A stretch of DNA of 64,000 bases, from the NCBI GenBank assembly GCA_018830285.1, contig JAHJSB010000023.1:85567-149566 (forward strand). Direction: 5' to 3'. This stretch comes from Alphaproteobacteria bacterium. GTDB lineage: Bacteria > Pseudomonadota > Alphaproteobacteria > Caulobacterales > Hyphomonadaceae. Below, one piece after another: positions 37,391-46,279 of this stretch. The notes beneath the pieces are model-generated. The model did no database searches. It was not told where the DNA came from and saw only the letters and a list, made by a program, of their open reading frames with translations. The translations under genes were made by a program, and so were the position numbers. The number at the start of each line of letters is the position of its first letter. Within the stretch, counting starts at the first letter, position 1.

Positions 37391-38275
37391 CTAGCCGCGC
37401 TTCATCACGTCCATCATTTCGACTTCGAAGATCAGCGGGGCATTTGGCGGGATCGGGCCGCCTGGGGTGCCCATTTCACCATAACCGAGTTCGGACGGGA
37501 TATAGCACATCCAGCGATCACCCGGCTTCATCATGGCGAGGGCTTCGACCCAGCCTTCGATCAGCTGGTTCGACGGGAAGACTTCCGGCGAACCGCGCTC
37601 AAAGGAACTGTCGAACAGTTCGCCGGTCTCGGCGAGGCGACCTTCATAGTGGACGGCGACCATTTCGCCATTCTCGGGCGACGGGCCGGATGGGTCACCG
37701 CTGGTGAGGATGACATACTCGAGGCCGGATCCGGTCTTCTTGACTTCAGGCAGTTCGGAATTCCAGGGCATGTATTTTCCCCAGGCGGCGGTGTCGGACA
37801 CTTTTGGCACCATCACTTCGAGCAACTGGACGCGGAAGACGAGGTCATCGCCGGCCTTGATGACGTTGCCGCGCGCCGAATTGCCATAACCGAGGGCATT
37901 CGGGATGAAGAAGAGATAGTCGTCGCCTTCGCTCATCAGCTGGAGGCCTTGCGTCCAGCCCGGGATCACCTGGTTCAGGCGGAATTGCGCAGGCGTGCCA
38001 CGCTCAAAGGAACTGTCGAACTTCTCGCCGGTTGCGATACGGCCATCATAATTGACGCTGACCATGTCGGTCGGCACGGGCGACTTGCCGTTTTTCGGGC
38101 CTTCCTTGAGGACGATGTATTGCAGGCCGCCTTCGGCGGACTTCACGTCCTTGCCGGCGGCATCCCAGGGCAGATATTGTTCAAATGGGGCATTCACGTC
38201 GGTAAGGTCCTTGGTCTGGCTGCAGGCAGCAATCATGAAGAATGCAGCGCAGGCTGCAACGAGTGTGCGGATCAT
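37391..38275 (-). CDS. Tandem-domain FKBP-type peptidyl-prolyl isomerase, lipoprotein
   Basis: 294 residues. The N-terminal lipoprotein signal has the lipobox MIAAC (Cys18), so the protein is envelope-anchored. Two FKBP domains follow: one around residues 45-140 (VSVNYDGRIATGEKFDSSFERG, then LMSEGDDYLFFIP), the other around 165-285 (VAVHYEGRLAETGELFDSSFERG, then MMKPGDRWMCYIP). Each has the usual substrate-pocket aromatic residues. It should act as a prolyl isomerase or chaperone in the periplasm. The two domains look like an internal duplication. The gene lies 73 bases downstream of ilvA. Confidence 0.9.
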   Translation of the reverse strand: MIRTLVAACAAFFMIAACSQTKDLTDVNAPFEQYLPWDAAGKDVKSAEGGLQYIVLKEGPKNGKSPVPTDMVSVNYDGRIATGEKFDSSFERGTPAQFRLNQVIPGWTQGLQLMSEGDDYLFFIPNALGYGNSARGNVIKAGDDLVFRVQLLEVMVPKVSDTAAWGKYMPWNSELPEVKKTGSGLEYVILTSGDPSGPSPENGEMVAVHYEGRLAETGELFDSSFERGSPEVFPSNQLIEGWVEALAMMKPGDRWMCYIPSELGYGEMGTPGGPIPPNAPLIFEVEMMDVMKRG

Positions 38276-38348
38276 CTTGGGTCAGGCTCCGTCTGGTTCA
38301 GGTCTGGCGCGGGTTTAGGGCGCTTTTTCGGGCAAGTCACCCGTGCCG

Positions 38349-39575
38349 CTACAGGGCCCGTGGCGGGTAGCCCTCGGCGGTCAGGGCGTCGATGACGTCC
38401 TGCGTATGCTGGGCGTCACGGGTTTCGATCAGGATGTCGAATTCGGCGCCCTTGGCCGGCACGTCAAGCGCGAGCCGGTTGTGCGCGACTTCCATGATAT
38501 TGGCGCCATTGTCGCCGATGATCTTGGAGACAAGGGCGAGGAGGCCCGGCCGGTCGTCACCGATGATGCGGATCGAGGCGAGGCGCTTTTCCCGCACAAG
38601 TGCCCGGGTGAGCACCGAGGCCAGGAGGCGCGTATCGATATTGCCGCCACACAGGACGAGACCGACTTTCTGCCCGCGGAACTTGTCCGGATGGGCGAGC
38701 AGGGCGGCAAGGCCGGCGGCACCGGCGCCTTCGGCGATGGTTTTTTCGACATTCACGAACAGGGTGATCGCCCGTTCGAGATGCTCTTCTTCGACAAGCA
38801 GGATTTCATCGACAAGTTCGCGGGCCACTTTCAGGGGGAGGCGGCCGACCTCGCGAACGGCGATGCCTTCGGCGATGGTGGCGCCACCGACCTTGACCTC
38901 CCGGCCTTCGAGTTCGGCGAGCATGGCTGGGTACATTGAGGTTTCGACGCCGACGATGCGGATGTCCGGGTTGATGCCCTTGGCCGCGATCGCCATTCCG
39001 GCGATCAGGCCACCGCCGCCGATGGGCACGACGAGGGTTTCAAGGTCCGGCTTTTCTGCAAGCATTTCAAGGGCAATCGTGCCCTGCCCGGCAATGACAT
39101 GGGGATCGTCAAACGGGTGGATGAAGGTCAGGCCTTCGCGCTGGCAGATATTGTAGGCCTCGGTCTTGGCTTCGTCGAAACTGAGACCGTGGAGCACGAT
39201 CTTGGCACCATGGCTGCGGGTCTGCTCGACTTTGCTGAACGGCGTGGTGCGGGGCATGACGATGGTGGCGGGGATGCCGAGCCGGCGGGCATGGTAGGCG
39301 ACGCCCTGGGAATGGTTGCCGGCCGAGGCAGCGATGACGCCAGCGCTGCGCTGGGCCTCTGTGAGGTGGGAGAGGCGGTTCAGCGCGCCGCGTTCTTTGA
39401 AGGCCGCCGTGAACTGCAGGTTCTCGAACTTGACCCAGACATCCGCGCCCGTAATGGCCGAAAGCGTCCGCGAATGATGCATCGGCGTACGCACGATCTG
39501 GCCATCGAGGACGCGTGCAGCGGCTTCGATATCAGACAGCGTAACGGGCAGGGCGGTGGTCATTGTATCAGGCAT
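38349..39575 (-). CDS. ilvA: Threonine ammonia-lyase with C-terminal ACT domain
   Basis: 408 residues. PLP enzyme converting threonine to 2-oxobutyrate and ammonia. The PLP lysine is in FKERGALN, the substrate loop in AASAGNHSQG and the phosphate cradle in PIGGGGLIAG. The C-terminal region (about residues 325-408) has the ACT-like pattern VSKIIGDNGANIMEVAHNR, which binds a regulatory amino acid. The length and single ACT-type end resemble the family that can be anabolic or catabolic, so the symbol is tentative. ATG 39575 has GGGAC upstream; 39563 is an alternative. Confidence 0.9.
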   Translation of the reverse strand: MPDTMTTALPVTLSDIEAAARVLDGQIVRTPMHHSRTLSAITGADVWVKFENLQFTAAFKERGALNRLSHLTEAQRSAGVIAASAGNHSQGVAYHARRLGIPATIVMPRTTPFSKVEQTRSHGAKIVLHGLSFDEAKTEAYNICQREGLTFIHPFDDPHVIAGQGTIALEMLAEKPDLETLVVPIGGGGLIAGMAIAAKGINPDIRIVGVETSMYPAMLAELEGREVKVGGATIAEGIAVREVGRLPLKVARELVDEILLVEEEHLERAITLFVNVEKTIAEGAGAAGLAALLAHPDKFRGQKVGLVLCGGNIDTRLLASVLTRALVREKRLASIRIIGDDRPGLLALVSKIIGDNGANIMEVAHNRLALDVPAKGAEFDILIETRDAQHTQDVIDALTAEGYPPRAL

Positions 39576-39650
39576 TCAGGTGGTCCCGGATCAGGTCGGG
39601 CGCACCCTATTCGCGCAATCCTGCGAGGGCAAGGCGGGTGTGGCCGGGGC

Positions 39651-39676
39651 GTGGCAGGGGTGTGGGAAGGGGGTCT
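39651..39676. repeat. G-rich repeat element, copy 2
   Basis: GTGGCAGGGGTGTGGGAAGG then GGGTCT, about 75-100 bases upstream of the ilvA start. It is similar to the element at 23315-23340, which also lies just upstream of a minus-strand gene. Confidence 0.4.
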
Positions 39677-39717
39677 GGCGTACAGGCGGCGGGTTGGGGC
39701 AAGGAGCGTGTGACGGC

Positions 39718-40080
39718 TCAGGTGCGCGTGCTGAGAATCAGTTCGAGCGCCGCAGCCAGCTTCTGGTCGTCATAGGGCTTCTGAAGGACCGGGCAGTCGG
39801 CGAAGCGGTCGGCGAGGCCGCGGCGCCCATAGCCTGACACAAAGAGGACCGGGACACCCGCAGCGAGGAGATGGTCTGCGATCGGGTCGCTGGGGTCTCC
39901 GTTGAGATTGAGGTCGAGGAGGGCAAGGTCGATCTCCGGGCCTGTGGCCAGGAAGCCCATGGCCTCGTTGAGGCTGGTCGAGCTGCCGACATGTTCAAAG
40001 CCGAGTTGGAGAACAATATCTTCCAGGTCGCAGAGGAGGATGGCTTCATCCTCGACAATGAATATGCGTTTTGCGGTCAT
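39718..40080 (-). CDS. Single-domain response regulator
   Basis: 120 residues from the ATG at 40080, with AGGAG 6 bases upstream; the earlier ATG at 40086 would have no spacing. It is only a receiver domain: acidic pocket IVEDEAI, phosphoacceptor Asp in LALLDLNLNG, switch Ser in VLFVSGYG and Lys in LQKPYDD. It has no output domain, so it probably works by protein contact or as a phosphate sink. It starts 2 bases after the histidine kinase stop, which makes the two a cognate pair. Confidence 0.92.
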   Translation of the reverse strand: MTAKRIFIVEDEAILLCDLEDIVLQLGFEHVGSSTSLNEAMGFLATGPEIDLALLDLNLNGDPSDPIADHLLAAGVPVLFVSGYGRRGLADRFADCPVLQKPYDDQKLAAALELILSTRT

Positions 40081-40082
40081 TG

Positions 40083-41111
40083 TCATCTCCTGTTCTCGAG
40101 CCAACCCTCCATCGTGCAAACCAGGCCGTCAGCATTGTATTCAAGCGAGATATCGCCATTGATTTCCTGCGCAAGGACGCGGGTGAGCATCGTCGTCCCG
40201 AAGCCCTTGCGGCTGGGCTTGCGTACTTCCGGTCCGCCTGACTCTCGCCAGGTCAGGCCGAAATGCCCATTTCCTGCCTGATCGTACGTCCAGCTTACGT
40301 GAATGGTTCCCTCGTCGTTCGACAGGGCGCCGTATTTCGAAGCGTTGGTGGCGAGTTCATGCATTGCCAAGGACAGGGCCTGCGCCTGCTTGGCCGTGAC
40401 GGTCACGTGGGGTCCGTCGAGGGCGATCCTGCCAGCGGTTGCATTCGGATCATAACCGAACGGGTTCATGGCGTTGGAAAGGACGGCTTCGACGTGCGAG
40501 CCCTTCCAGTTCTTCTCCACCAGCAGATTCTGGACTTCTGACATGGCGTGCATGCGGGCGAGCAGGTCGTCGCGGGCCCCCTGCATGGTCTTGGAGTCGA
40601 CCAGCGACATGCGCGCGACGGCTTGCATCGTGGCCAGCGAATTCTTTACCCGGTGGTCCAGTTCGCGCATCAGGACCTGGTTTTCCTTTTCCCTGGCGTG
40701 CTTTTCGGTGATGTCCACCGGGTTCTGGAGCACGAACGCGATGTCGCCATGCGCATCGCGGATGGGTTCGTGCGAGCAGGTCCATACGATCTCGCGCGTG
40801 CCGCCGCCGTTTATGGGAATGGCAAATGGTTCCGTGGTCACCTTGTTGGGTGTGCCGGCGAGCGCCTTGCGGAAAGCTGCCTCGAAGATCGCCATGCGTT
40901 CCGCGGTTTCCGGAAAGGCCTCGAATACGAAACGGCCCTGGATCTCGGACATCGTGCAGCCCGTGGTTTCAAGATAGGCTTCGTTGGCAAACATGATGAC
41001 GAGGTCCCGATCGAGCATCATCAGGGGTGTCGGGGTCGCGGCAAAGACCTGCAAGAAGTCGATTTCGCCCAAGGGCGCGCGATCCAAGCGGCGGCTCGTG
41101 GTCTCGTCCAT
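40083..41111 (-). CDS. PAS-domain sensor histidine kinase of the HWE family
   Basis: 342 residues from the ATG at 41111. A PAS domain (about residues 18-140) ends in the linker NPVDITEKHAREKE. The H-box is MRELDHRVKNSLA. The ATPase domain has HELATNASKYGALS and the HWE-typical LTWRESGGP, with GFGTTML near the end. The PAS lacks the LOV cysteine motif, so flavin light sensing is not supported. HWE kinases in Alphaproteobacteria often feed the general stress response; here the direct partner should be the receiver protein encoded next. Confidence 0.92.
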   Translation of the reverse strand: MDETTSRRLDRAPLGEIDFLQVFAATPTPLMMLDRDLVIMFANEAYLETTGCTMSEIQGRFVFEAFPETAERMAIFEAAFRKALAGTPNKVTTEPFAIPINGGGTREIVWTCSHEPIRDAHGDIAFVLQNPVDITEKHAREKENQVLMRELDHRVKNSLATMQAVARMSLVDSKTMQGARDDLLARMHAMSEVQNLLVEKNWKGSHVEAVLSNAMNPFGYDPNATAGRIALDGPHVTVTAKQAQALSLAMHELATNASKYGALSNDEGTIHVSWTYDQAGNGHFGLTWRESGGPEVRKPSRKGFGTTMLTRVLAQEINGDISLEYNADGLVCTMEGWLENRR

Positions 41112-41255
41112 GGTTCGAACCTCATTCGCATAAGCCCGCCTGCGCGGGCCCAACGGTGTATTTGCAACAGGTGGGCGCGCCCGCAAATATGCTAATCCAA
41201 CTTCTGGAACACGGCATATACATATTCTCAGTTGAAGACCGCCTTGCCGGCTGCG

Positions 41256-43091
41256 TCAGCTGATGTGGAGTCCGTCGCTGCCCAGGACGGCGTCGTGTTC
41301 GGCAACGAGATGACCAGGCGCGATCTCGACCAGCTGGGGCTGGTATTGCTCGGCGTCCGGGTCGTCGATGCGTCTGGATTTCAGGAACCGGAGCGGGGCA
41401 CGGCTGTCGAGCGGGCTTGGCAGGTCGCCGGTGAGCTTGATGCGCTCACGGGTGCGCTCGAGCTTTGGGTCGGCGGCTGGAACGGCGGCGATCAGAGCCT
41501 TGGTATAGGGATGTCGGGCGTCTTCGTAGATGGCGGTACGTCCGGCCAGCTCCACGACGCGCCCCAGATACAGGACCATGACGCGGTGGCTGATCTCGCG
41601 CACGACCGAGAGGTCGTGGCTGATGAAGATCATGGCGAGGCCGAACTCCTTCTGGAGTTCGATCAGGAGGTCCACGACCTGCGCCTGCACGGACACGTCG
41701 AGGGCTGAGACGGCCTCGTCGCAGATCACCAGCTTCGGTTTCAGGATCATCGCGCGGGCAATGCCGACGCGCTGGTTCTGGCCGCCGGACAGTTCGTGCG
41801 GGTAGCGGTTGATCAGGGCCGGGTCGAGACCGACGCGGGGCATGATGGCCTGCACGCGCTGGTCGCGCTCGGCGCGGGAGAGGCGCGGCTCGTGCACCTG
41901 CAGCGGCTCGGCGATGGAGGCGCCGATGGTCATGCGCGGGTCAAGGCTGGCGAGCGGGTCCTGGAAGACAATCTGGAGATCGTCGCGCAAGGCGTCCATT
42001 TCGGACTTGCCCGCCTTCGTGATGTCCTTGCCGAGCCAGGCAATGGTGCCATCAGTCGGCGGTATCAGGCGCAGCACGCCGCGCGCGAGCGTGGACTTGC
42101 CGCAACCGGACTCGCCGACGACGCCGAGCGTTTCGCCGGGGCGAAGGTCGAAGGAGACGCCGTTGACGGCCTTGAGGGGCTTGGTCTTGCCGAACAGGCC
42201 GCCTTTGACGCGGATCGGGAAGTGGATTTTCATGTCGTCGACTTCGAGCACAGGCTTCACGGCCGGATCGGGGGCAGGGCCGAGTGTTGGCCGGCCGCGG
42301 CGGTCAGGCTGGTCGATCCGGGGCACGGCCTCGAGCAGCATTTTCGTGTAGGGGTGCTGGGGCTTGTAGAAGATGTCATCGACGCTGCCGCGTTCGACAA
42401 TTTCGCCATGGCGCATGACGATGACGCGGTCGCACATGCGCGCCACCACGCCCATGTCGTGCGTGATGAGGGCAATGCCGGTGCCGGTGTCGCGTTTCAG
42501 GTCGTTCATCAGGTCGAGGACCTGGGCCTGCACGGTGACGTCAAGCGCCGTGGTCGGTTCATCCGCCAGCAGCAGGCGGGGCCCGCACAGCATGGCGATG
42601 GCGATCATGACACGCTGGCGCATGCCGCCGGACAGTTCATGCGGGAACTGGTCCATGCGGCGGGCCGCTTCCGGTATGCGGACGTTTTCCAGCCATTCAA
42701 CGCATCGTTTGTCAGCGTCCTCGCCCTTGAGGCCCTTATGGAGCGCCAAAACTTCGCGCATCTGGGCGCCAACCGTCATGTGCGGCGTCAGGCTGGTGAG
42801 CGGATCCTGGAAGATCATCGACATCTTGGCGCCGCGTATCTTGCGCAGGGTCTCGATGGGGGCATCCAGCATATTGGTGCCGTCAAAGTCGACATGGCCC
42901 GTGGCCGTGCCGTTTCCGGCGAGCAGGCCGAGGGCGGCGAGGGCGGTCTGGCTCTTGCCGGAGCCGCTTTCGCCGACAATGCCGAGGCATTCGCCTTCTG
43001 CGACGTCGAAACTGATGCCGCGCACGGCGTTCACGATGCCGTCCGGCGTGTCGAAATCAACCCTCAGGTCTTTCACGGAAAGAATGCTCAT
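41256..43091 (-). CDS. Fused two-domain ABC ATPase, oligopeptide/nickel importer type
   Basis: 611 residues from the ATG at 43091. Two complete ATPase halves: Walker [11 protein letters not shown] and signature [12 protein letters not shown] in the first, [10 protein letters not shown] and [12 protein letters not shown] in the second. Each half carries the C-terminal oligopeptide-ABC segment ([27 protein letters not shown]). It corresponds to DppD plus DppF joined, as in GsiA or YejF. The cognate permeases and binding protein are not encoded next to it. The ompW terminator lies between it and ompW, so it has its own promoter. Confidence 0.92.
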   Translation of the reverse strand: MSILSVKDLRVDFDTPDGIVNAVRGISFDVAEGECLGIVGESGSGKSQTALAALGLLAGNGTATGHVDFDGTNMLDAPIETLRKIRGAKMSMIFQDPLTSLTPHMTVGAQMREVLALHKGLKGEDADKRCVEWLENVRIPEAARRMDQFPHELSGGMRQRVMIAIAMLCGPRLLLADEPTTALDVTVQAQVLDLMNDLKRDTGTGIALITHDMGVVARMCDRVIVMRHGEIVERGSVDDIFYKPQHPYTKMLLEAVPRIDQPDRRGRPTLGPAPDPAVKPVLEVDDMKIHFPIRVKGGLFGKTKPLKAVNGVSFDLRPGETLGVVGESGCGKSTLARGVLRLIPPTDGTIAWLGKDITKAGKSEMDALRDDLQIVFQDPLASLDPRMTIGASIAEPLQVHEPRLSRAERDQRVQAIMPRVGLDPALINRYPHELSGGQNQRVGIARAMILKPKLVICDEAVSALDVSVQAQVVDLLIELQKEFGLAMIFISHDLSVVREISHRVMVLYLGRVVELAGRTAIYEDARHPYTKALIAAVPAADPKLERTRERIKLTGDLPSPLDSRAPLRFLKSRRIDDPDAEQYQPQLVEIAPGHLVAEHDAVLGSDGLHIS

Positions 43092-43140
43092 GGCGGCAAT
43101 CTCTACAGGCACGGGGAAGGTGTGCAATGTTTTCAATGCA

Positions 43141-43171
43141 CAAAAAAACCGCGCCGGTTAAGGCGCGGTTT
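43141..43171 (-). terminator. Rho-independent terminator of ompW
   Basis: On the minus strand AACCGCGCC and GGCGCGGTT pair around a six-base loop and are followed by a run of T, 48 bases after the ompW stop. Confidence 0.9.
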
Positions 43172-43218
43172 GAGTTGGCGGGTCCAGCCCATCGGGAGGC
43201 AGGCCGGTCGCCGGGCTG

Positions 43219-43899
43219 TCAGAACCTGTAGCCGAAGCCGACCCCGACAACGAGCGGGTCGATATCGACGTCAGCCTTCACATGGGCGCCGAGCGCCGTG
43301 GTGAAGTTGACTTTGACGTCTGTGTTGATCCAGATTTTCTTGATGTCGGCGTTGAAAGCCCAGCCACCCGGCTCGCCATCAAGGTCATAATCGAAACCAG
43401 CCTGCAGGGCCGGACCGACGCTGGAACCGTAGCTGATGCCGTCCGCAACGGGGCCTTCATCTTCGTTGAAGAAAAAGGTCGCGTTCACGCCTGCGCCGAC
43501 ATAGGGCTTGAACTGGCCCATGTCAGTGAAGTGGTATTGCACCGTGAGTGTGGGGGGCAGCAGCCAGACGTCGCCGAGATCGACAGTGGCATCGTTGAGG
43601 GCACCCGGCACCGTGACGCCGACGGCCTTCACATCGTGCGGCGTAACGGCAAGGATGAGCTCGGCCGCAATATGCTTATTGAAGAAATAGGTGATGTCGA
43701 ATTCCGGCACGTACTGGTCGGAAATATCGACGTCTCCGGGCAACGTCGCGCCGCCGGCTTTCAGCGTACCGGCTTCATCCGGCAGGACACCGAGCACACG
43801 TGCCCGCAGCATCCAAGGACTGTCTTCAGCATGGGCTGTGGCGCTGACGCCGGTCCATGCTGCGCTCGCCATGAGAGCGGTGATGAATAGTTTTTTCAT
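43219..43899 (-). CDS. ompW: OmpW family outer-membrane protein
   Basis: 226 residues. The signal peptide ends ATAHA before EDS. The mature part matches OmpW: RARVLGVLPDE near the start, YVPEFDITYFFNKHIAAEL, PPTLTVQYHF, YVGAGVN, ending VGVGFGYRF with the terminal aromatic residue needed for barrel insertion. It forms an eight-stranded barrel with a hydrophobic channel thought to let small hydrophobic molecules pass. It has its own terminator, and a perfect palindrome lies about 60 bases upstream. Confidence 0.93.
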   Translation of the reverse strand: MKKLFITALMASAAWTGVSATAHAEDSPWMLRARVLGVLPDEAGTLKAGGATLPGDVDISDQYVPEFDITYFFNKHIAAELILAVTPHDVKAVGVTVPGALNDATVDLGDVWLLPPTLTVQYHFTDMGQFKPYVGAGVNATFFFNEDEGPVADGISYGSSVGPALQAGFDYDLDGEPGGWAFNADIKKIWINTDVKVNFTTALGAHVKADVDIDPLVVGVGFGYRF

Positions 43900-43958
43900 T
43901 GGTGTGTACCCCGCAATGTGTGATCCAATGCGGTTGATGTAGCCCCCTGATTTTGCGG

Positions 43959-43970
43959 GGGTAATTACCC
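43959..43970. promoter_or_regulatory. Palindrome upstream of ompW
   Basis: GGGTAATTACCC is a perfect 12-base palindrome, 60-71 bases upstream of the ompW ATG, a suitable place for an operator. The rest of the 299-base gap up to 44198 shows a GC-rich hairpin around 43979-43997 but no other gene or site that I recognise. Confidence 0.35.
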
Positions 43971-44198
43971 GTTTTGACGCGCGGTTTCACGCCGCGCGGC
44001 ATGTGGGCGCTTCTAGGTAAAAGTCCCGATTGTGCCTGGTGAGGGTTGGCAGGAAAGTGGTAAATTGCGCCCGAACCACTGGCTGGTGCGGCGTGATGAC
44101 AGGGCCTTTCCCCTAGCGGCAGGCTTGAACTTGTCGGCGCGAGCGATGAACATGACCATCAGACCCATGCCGGAAACGGCCATCACAGGATATCGTTC

Positions 44199-45332
44199 AT
44201 GCCCGTCATCAATTTTCTTACGCCCTGCATCTTTGACTCCGGCGCGCTGAAGCAACTGGAAGTCACGGCGAAGAAGCTCGACATCACGCGGGCCTTCATC
44301 GTGACCGATCCCGGCATCAAGGCTGCCGGCATTCTCGACAAGGTGATTGCAGCGCTGGGCAGTACGCCTGCGGGCATCTTCGCTGAGACGGTCGCCAACC
44401 CAACCGAGACACAGGCCAAGATTGCGACGCAAGCCTACAAGGATAGCGGCGCAGACGGTATCATCGCGCTTGGCGGCGGCTCGTCGATGGACCATGCCAA
44501 GGCGATCGGCCTGATGGCGTCGCATGACGAGCCGCTGGAAAACTATGCGGCCATCATCGGTGGGGCGAAGAAGATCCACAAGATACCGCCGCTGATCGCC
44601 ATCCCGACCACGGCGGGTACGGGCTCGGAAGTCTCCATCGGCATGATCACGACGATGGAGAATGGCCGCAAGGAGACGTTTGCGTCCCCTTTCCTGATCC
44701 CGTCGACAGCGATCTGCGACCCGGACCTGACGCTCGGCCTGCCGACATTCATGACGGCTGCGACTGGCATGGACGCGGTGACCCACTGCATTGAGGCGGT
44801 GCTGACGCCGACCGTGAACCCGCCTGCCGAAGGCATTGGCTATGACGGCGCGACACGGGCACTGGGCGGCGGCTGGCTGGTCAAGGCGGTCAAGGATGGT
44901 AGCGATCCGGAAGCGCGCTGGCATATGATGATGGCGAGCTATGAAGGCGCACTGGCCTTCGTCAAAGGCCTAGGCGGTGTGCATGCGCTCAGCCATGCGG
45001 CCGGACGCCTGCACGAGAAAAAACTGCACCACGGCACGCTGAACGCGATCTTCCTGCCGCATATCCTGCGCTTCCACGACGGATCTGCGGATGAGAAATA
45101 CGTTCGCCTGCGGCTGGCCATGGGCCTGAAACCGAAGGCCGATCTCGGCGATGCGATCCAGGACCTGAACGATGCCATCGGCATTCCGAAAACCCTGTCC
45201 GACATCGGCCTGACCGCAGCTGACGGCCCCGGCATTGTCGAATACGCCCTGAAAGACCTCGCGCATTTTGGCAATCCGCGCACGATGACGGCCGATGACT
45301 ATGCCAAGGTCTACGAGATCGCTCTCGGATAG
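44199..45332 (+). CDS. Iron-containing alcohol dehydrogenase
   Basis: 377 residues. Group III (iron-dependent) dehydrogenase fold: nucleotide site GGGSSMDHAKA, TTAGTGSEVS, and the metal-binding histidine cluster in HALSHAAGRLHEKKLHHGTLNA. It oxidises alcohols or reduces aldehydes with NAD(P)H. The second histidine motif differs from the common AHPLGA...PHG form, so the substrate range may differ. The next gene starts 12 bases after the stop with its ribosome site touching the stop codon, so the two are co-transcribed. Confidence 0.9.
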   Translation: MPVINFLTPCIFDSGALKQLEVTAKKLDITRAFIVTDPGIKAAGILDKVIAALGSTPAGIFAETVANPTETQAKIATQAYKDSGADGIIALGGGSSMDHAKAIGLMASHDEPLENYAAIIGGAKKIHKIPPLIAIPTTAGTGSEVSIGMITTMENGRKETFASPFLIPSTAICDPDLTLGLPTFMTAATGMDAVTHCIEAVLTPTVNPPAEGIGYDGATRALGGGWLVKAVKDGSDPEARWHMMMASYEGALAFVKGLGGVHALSHAAGRLHEKKLHHGTLNAIFLPHILRFHDGSADEKYVRLRLAMGLKPKADLGDAIQDLNDAIGIPKTLSDIGLTAADGPGIVEYALKDLAHFGNPRTMTADDYAKVYEIALG

Positions 45333-45343
45333 GAGGACGGCGC

Positions 45344-46015
45344 GTGCGTCCGTTTGTTCCCATCCTGCACCTGGCCGCCGGGCATCATGGCGGGCAGGTC
45401 GCCGTGTTGAAGCAGGCGGAGAACGGGCATACGCAGGCGGACCTGTCCCGAGTGCCGGCTGACCGGCTCTTGGCCGTGATGACGCGCTGCGTGTTCAATG
45501 CAGGGTTCAACTGGAAAGTCATCGACGCCAAGTGGGAGGGGTTCGAGGCCGCGTTCGGGGGCTTCGATCCGGCCAAGCTGGCCTTCTTCGGCGAGGAGAT
45601 GATGGACGATCTCGTGTCGGACACGCGGATCGTGCGCAATGGCCAGAAGATCAAGGCCACGCTCGAGAACGCCAGAATGGTGGCCGAAATCGAGCAGTCG
45701 GAAGGCGGGTTCGGTGCGTTTCTCGCGACCTGGCCCGCAGGTGACCAGGTCGGCCTGATGCATGCGCTCAACACGCGCGGATCGCGGCTGGGCGGGGCGA
45801 CGGGGCAGTACTTCCTGCGTTTCTGCGGGTGGGACGCCTGGATCACGTCGCGCGACGTATGCACGGCGCTGGTGCGCGAAGGTGTGCTGGACAAGCCGGT
45901 GGCGACGAGCAAGCGCGACCTCGGCAAGGTGCAGACGGCGATCAATCACTGGCACTCAGGCTGCGGCCTGCCGCGAGCGGTGATCAGTCGTATCCTGGCG
46001 CTGAGCGTGGGGTGA
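45344..46015 (+). CDS. Divergent Tag-like (3-methyladenine glycosylase I superfamily) protein
   Basis: 223 residues starting with GTG at 45344, strongly supported by AGGAGG 7 bases upstream. By eye the stretch AGFNWKVI...FEAAFGGFDPAKLA...RIVRNGQKIKATLENAR aligns with the HhH-GPD-fold Tag enzymes that excise 3-methyladenine. But the N-terminal zinc-snap residues (Cys4, His17 in E. coli Tag) are missing, the usual H-x3-C end is replaced, and the conserved Glu38 position appears to be Cys. The family assignment is good; glycosylase activity is doubtful. It is co-transcribed with the alcohol dehydrogenase. Confidence 0.75.
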   Translation: MRPFVPILHLAAGHHGGQVAVLKQAENGHTQADLSRVPADRLLAVMTRCVFNAGFNWKVIDAKWEGFEAAFGGFDPAKLAFFGEEMMDDLVSDTRIVRNGQKIKATLENARMVAEIEQSEGGFGAFLATWPAGDQVGLMHALNTRGSRLGGATGQYFLRFCGWDAWITSRDVCTALVREGVLDKPVATSKRDLGKVQTAINHWHSGCGLPRAVISRILALSVG

Positions 46016-46019
46016 CGCG

Positions 46020-46202
46020 CTATTCTGGTTTCACCGCCAACGCGCTGAAGACAGACACGCAGAAGGGCACAAGATAGCTGAGGCCCATTTTCCACCAGTT
46101 CAGCGCGTCGAGAGCGATGACGCGCTCGAACTGGTTGATCAGGGTCAGGATTGTGCCGACCAGAATCGCCACAACGATACCGCGGATAAGGATGGGGCGC
46201 AT
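46020..46202 (-). CDS. Small two-helix membrane protein, NrtS-like
   Basis: 60 residues with GGAGA just upstream of the ATG at 46202. Two membrane segments, and the pattern GTILTLINQ...WWKMGLSYLVPFCVS resembles the NrtS family, small proteins first linked to nitrate/nitrite transport in a cyanobacterium. No nitrate genes are nearby, so the transport role is uncertain here. It ends 4 bases from the stop of the Tag-like gene, tail to tail. Confidence 0.7.
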   Translation of the reverse strand: MRPILIRGIVVAILVGTILTLINQFERVIALDALNWWKMGLSYLVPFCVSVFSALAVKPE

Positions 46203-46279
46203 GGTCTCTCCGTCTCATTGGCACCCGGCGGCGCTGAAATCGCTTTCCGTGTTGATGCGAATCCGCTCATTATCAGCAC

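Noticed and set aside
40083..41111. LOV photoreceptor kinase
   Set aside because: The PAS domain lacks the cysteine motif that binds flavin covalently, so light sensing is not supported.
43979..43997. GC-rich hairpin read as a terminator
   Set aside because: Arms pair but no T-run follows on either strand, and no gene ends there.
44032..44250. 72-codon frame upstream of the alcohol dehydrogenase
   Set aside because: Overlaps the dehydrogenase start in another frame and shows no protein-like pattern.
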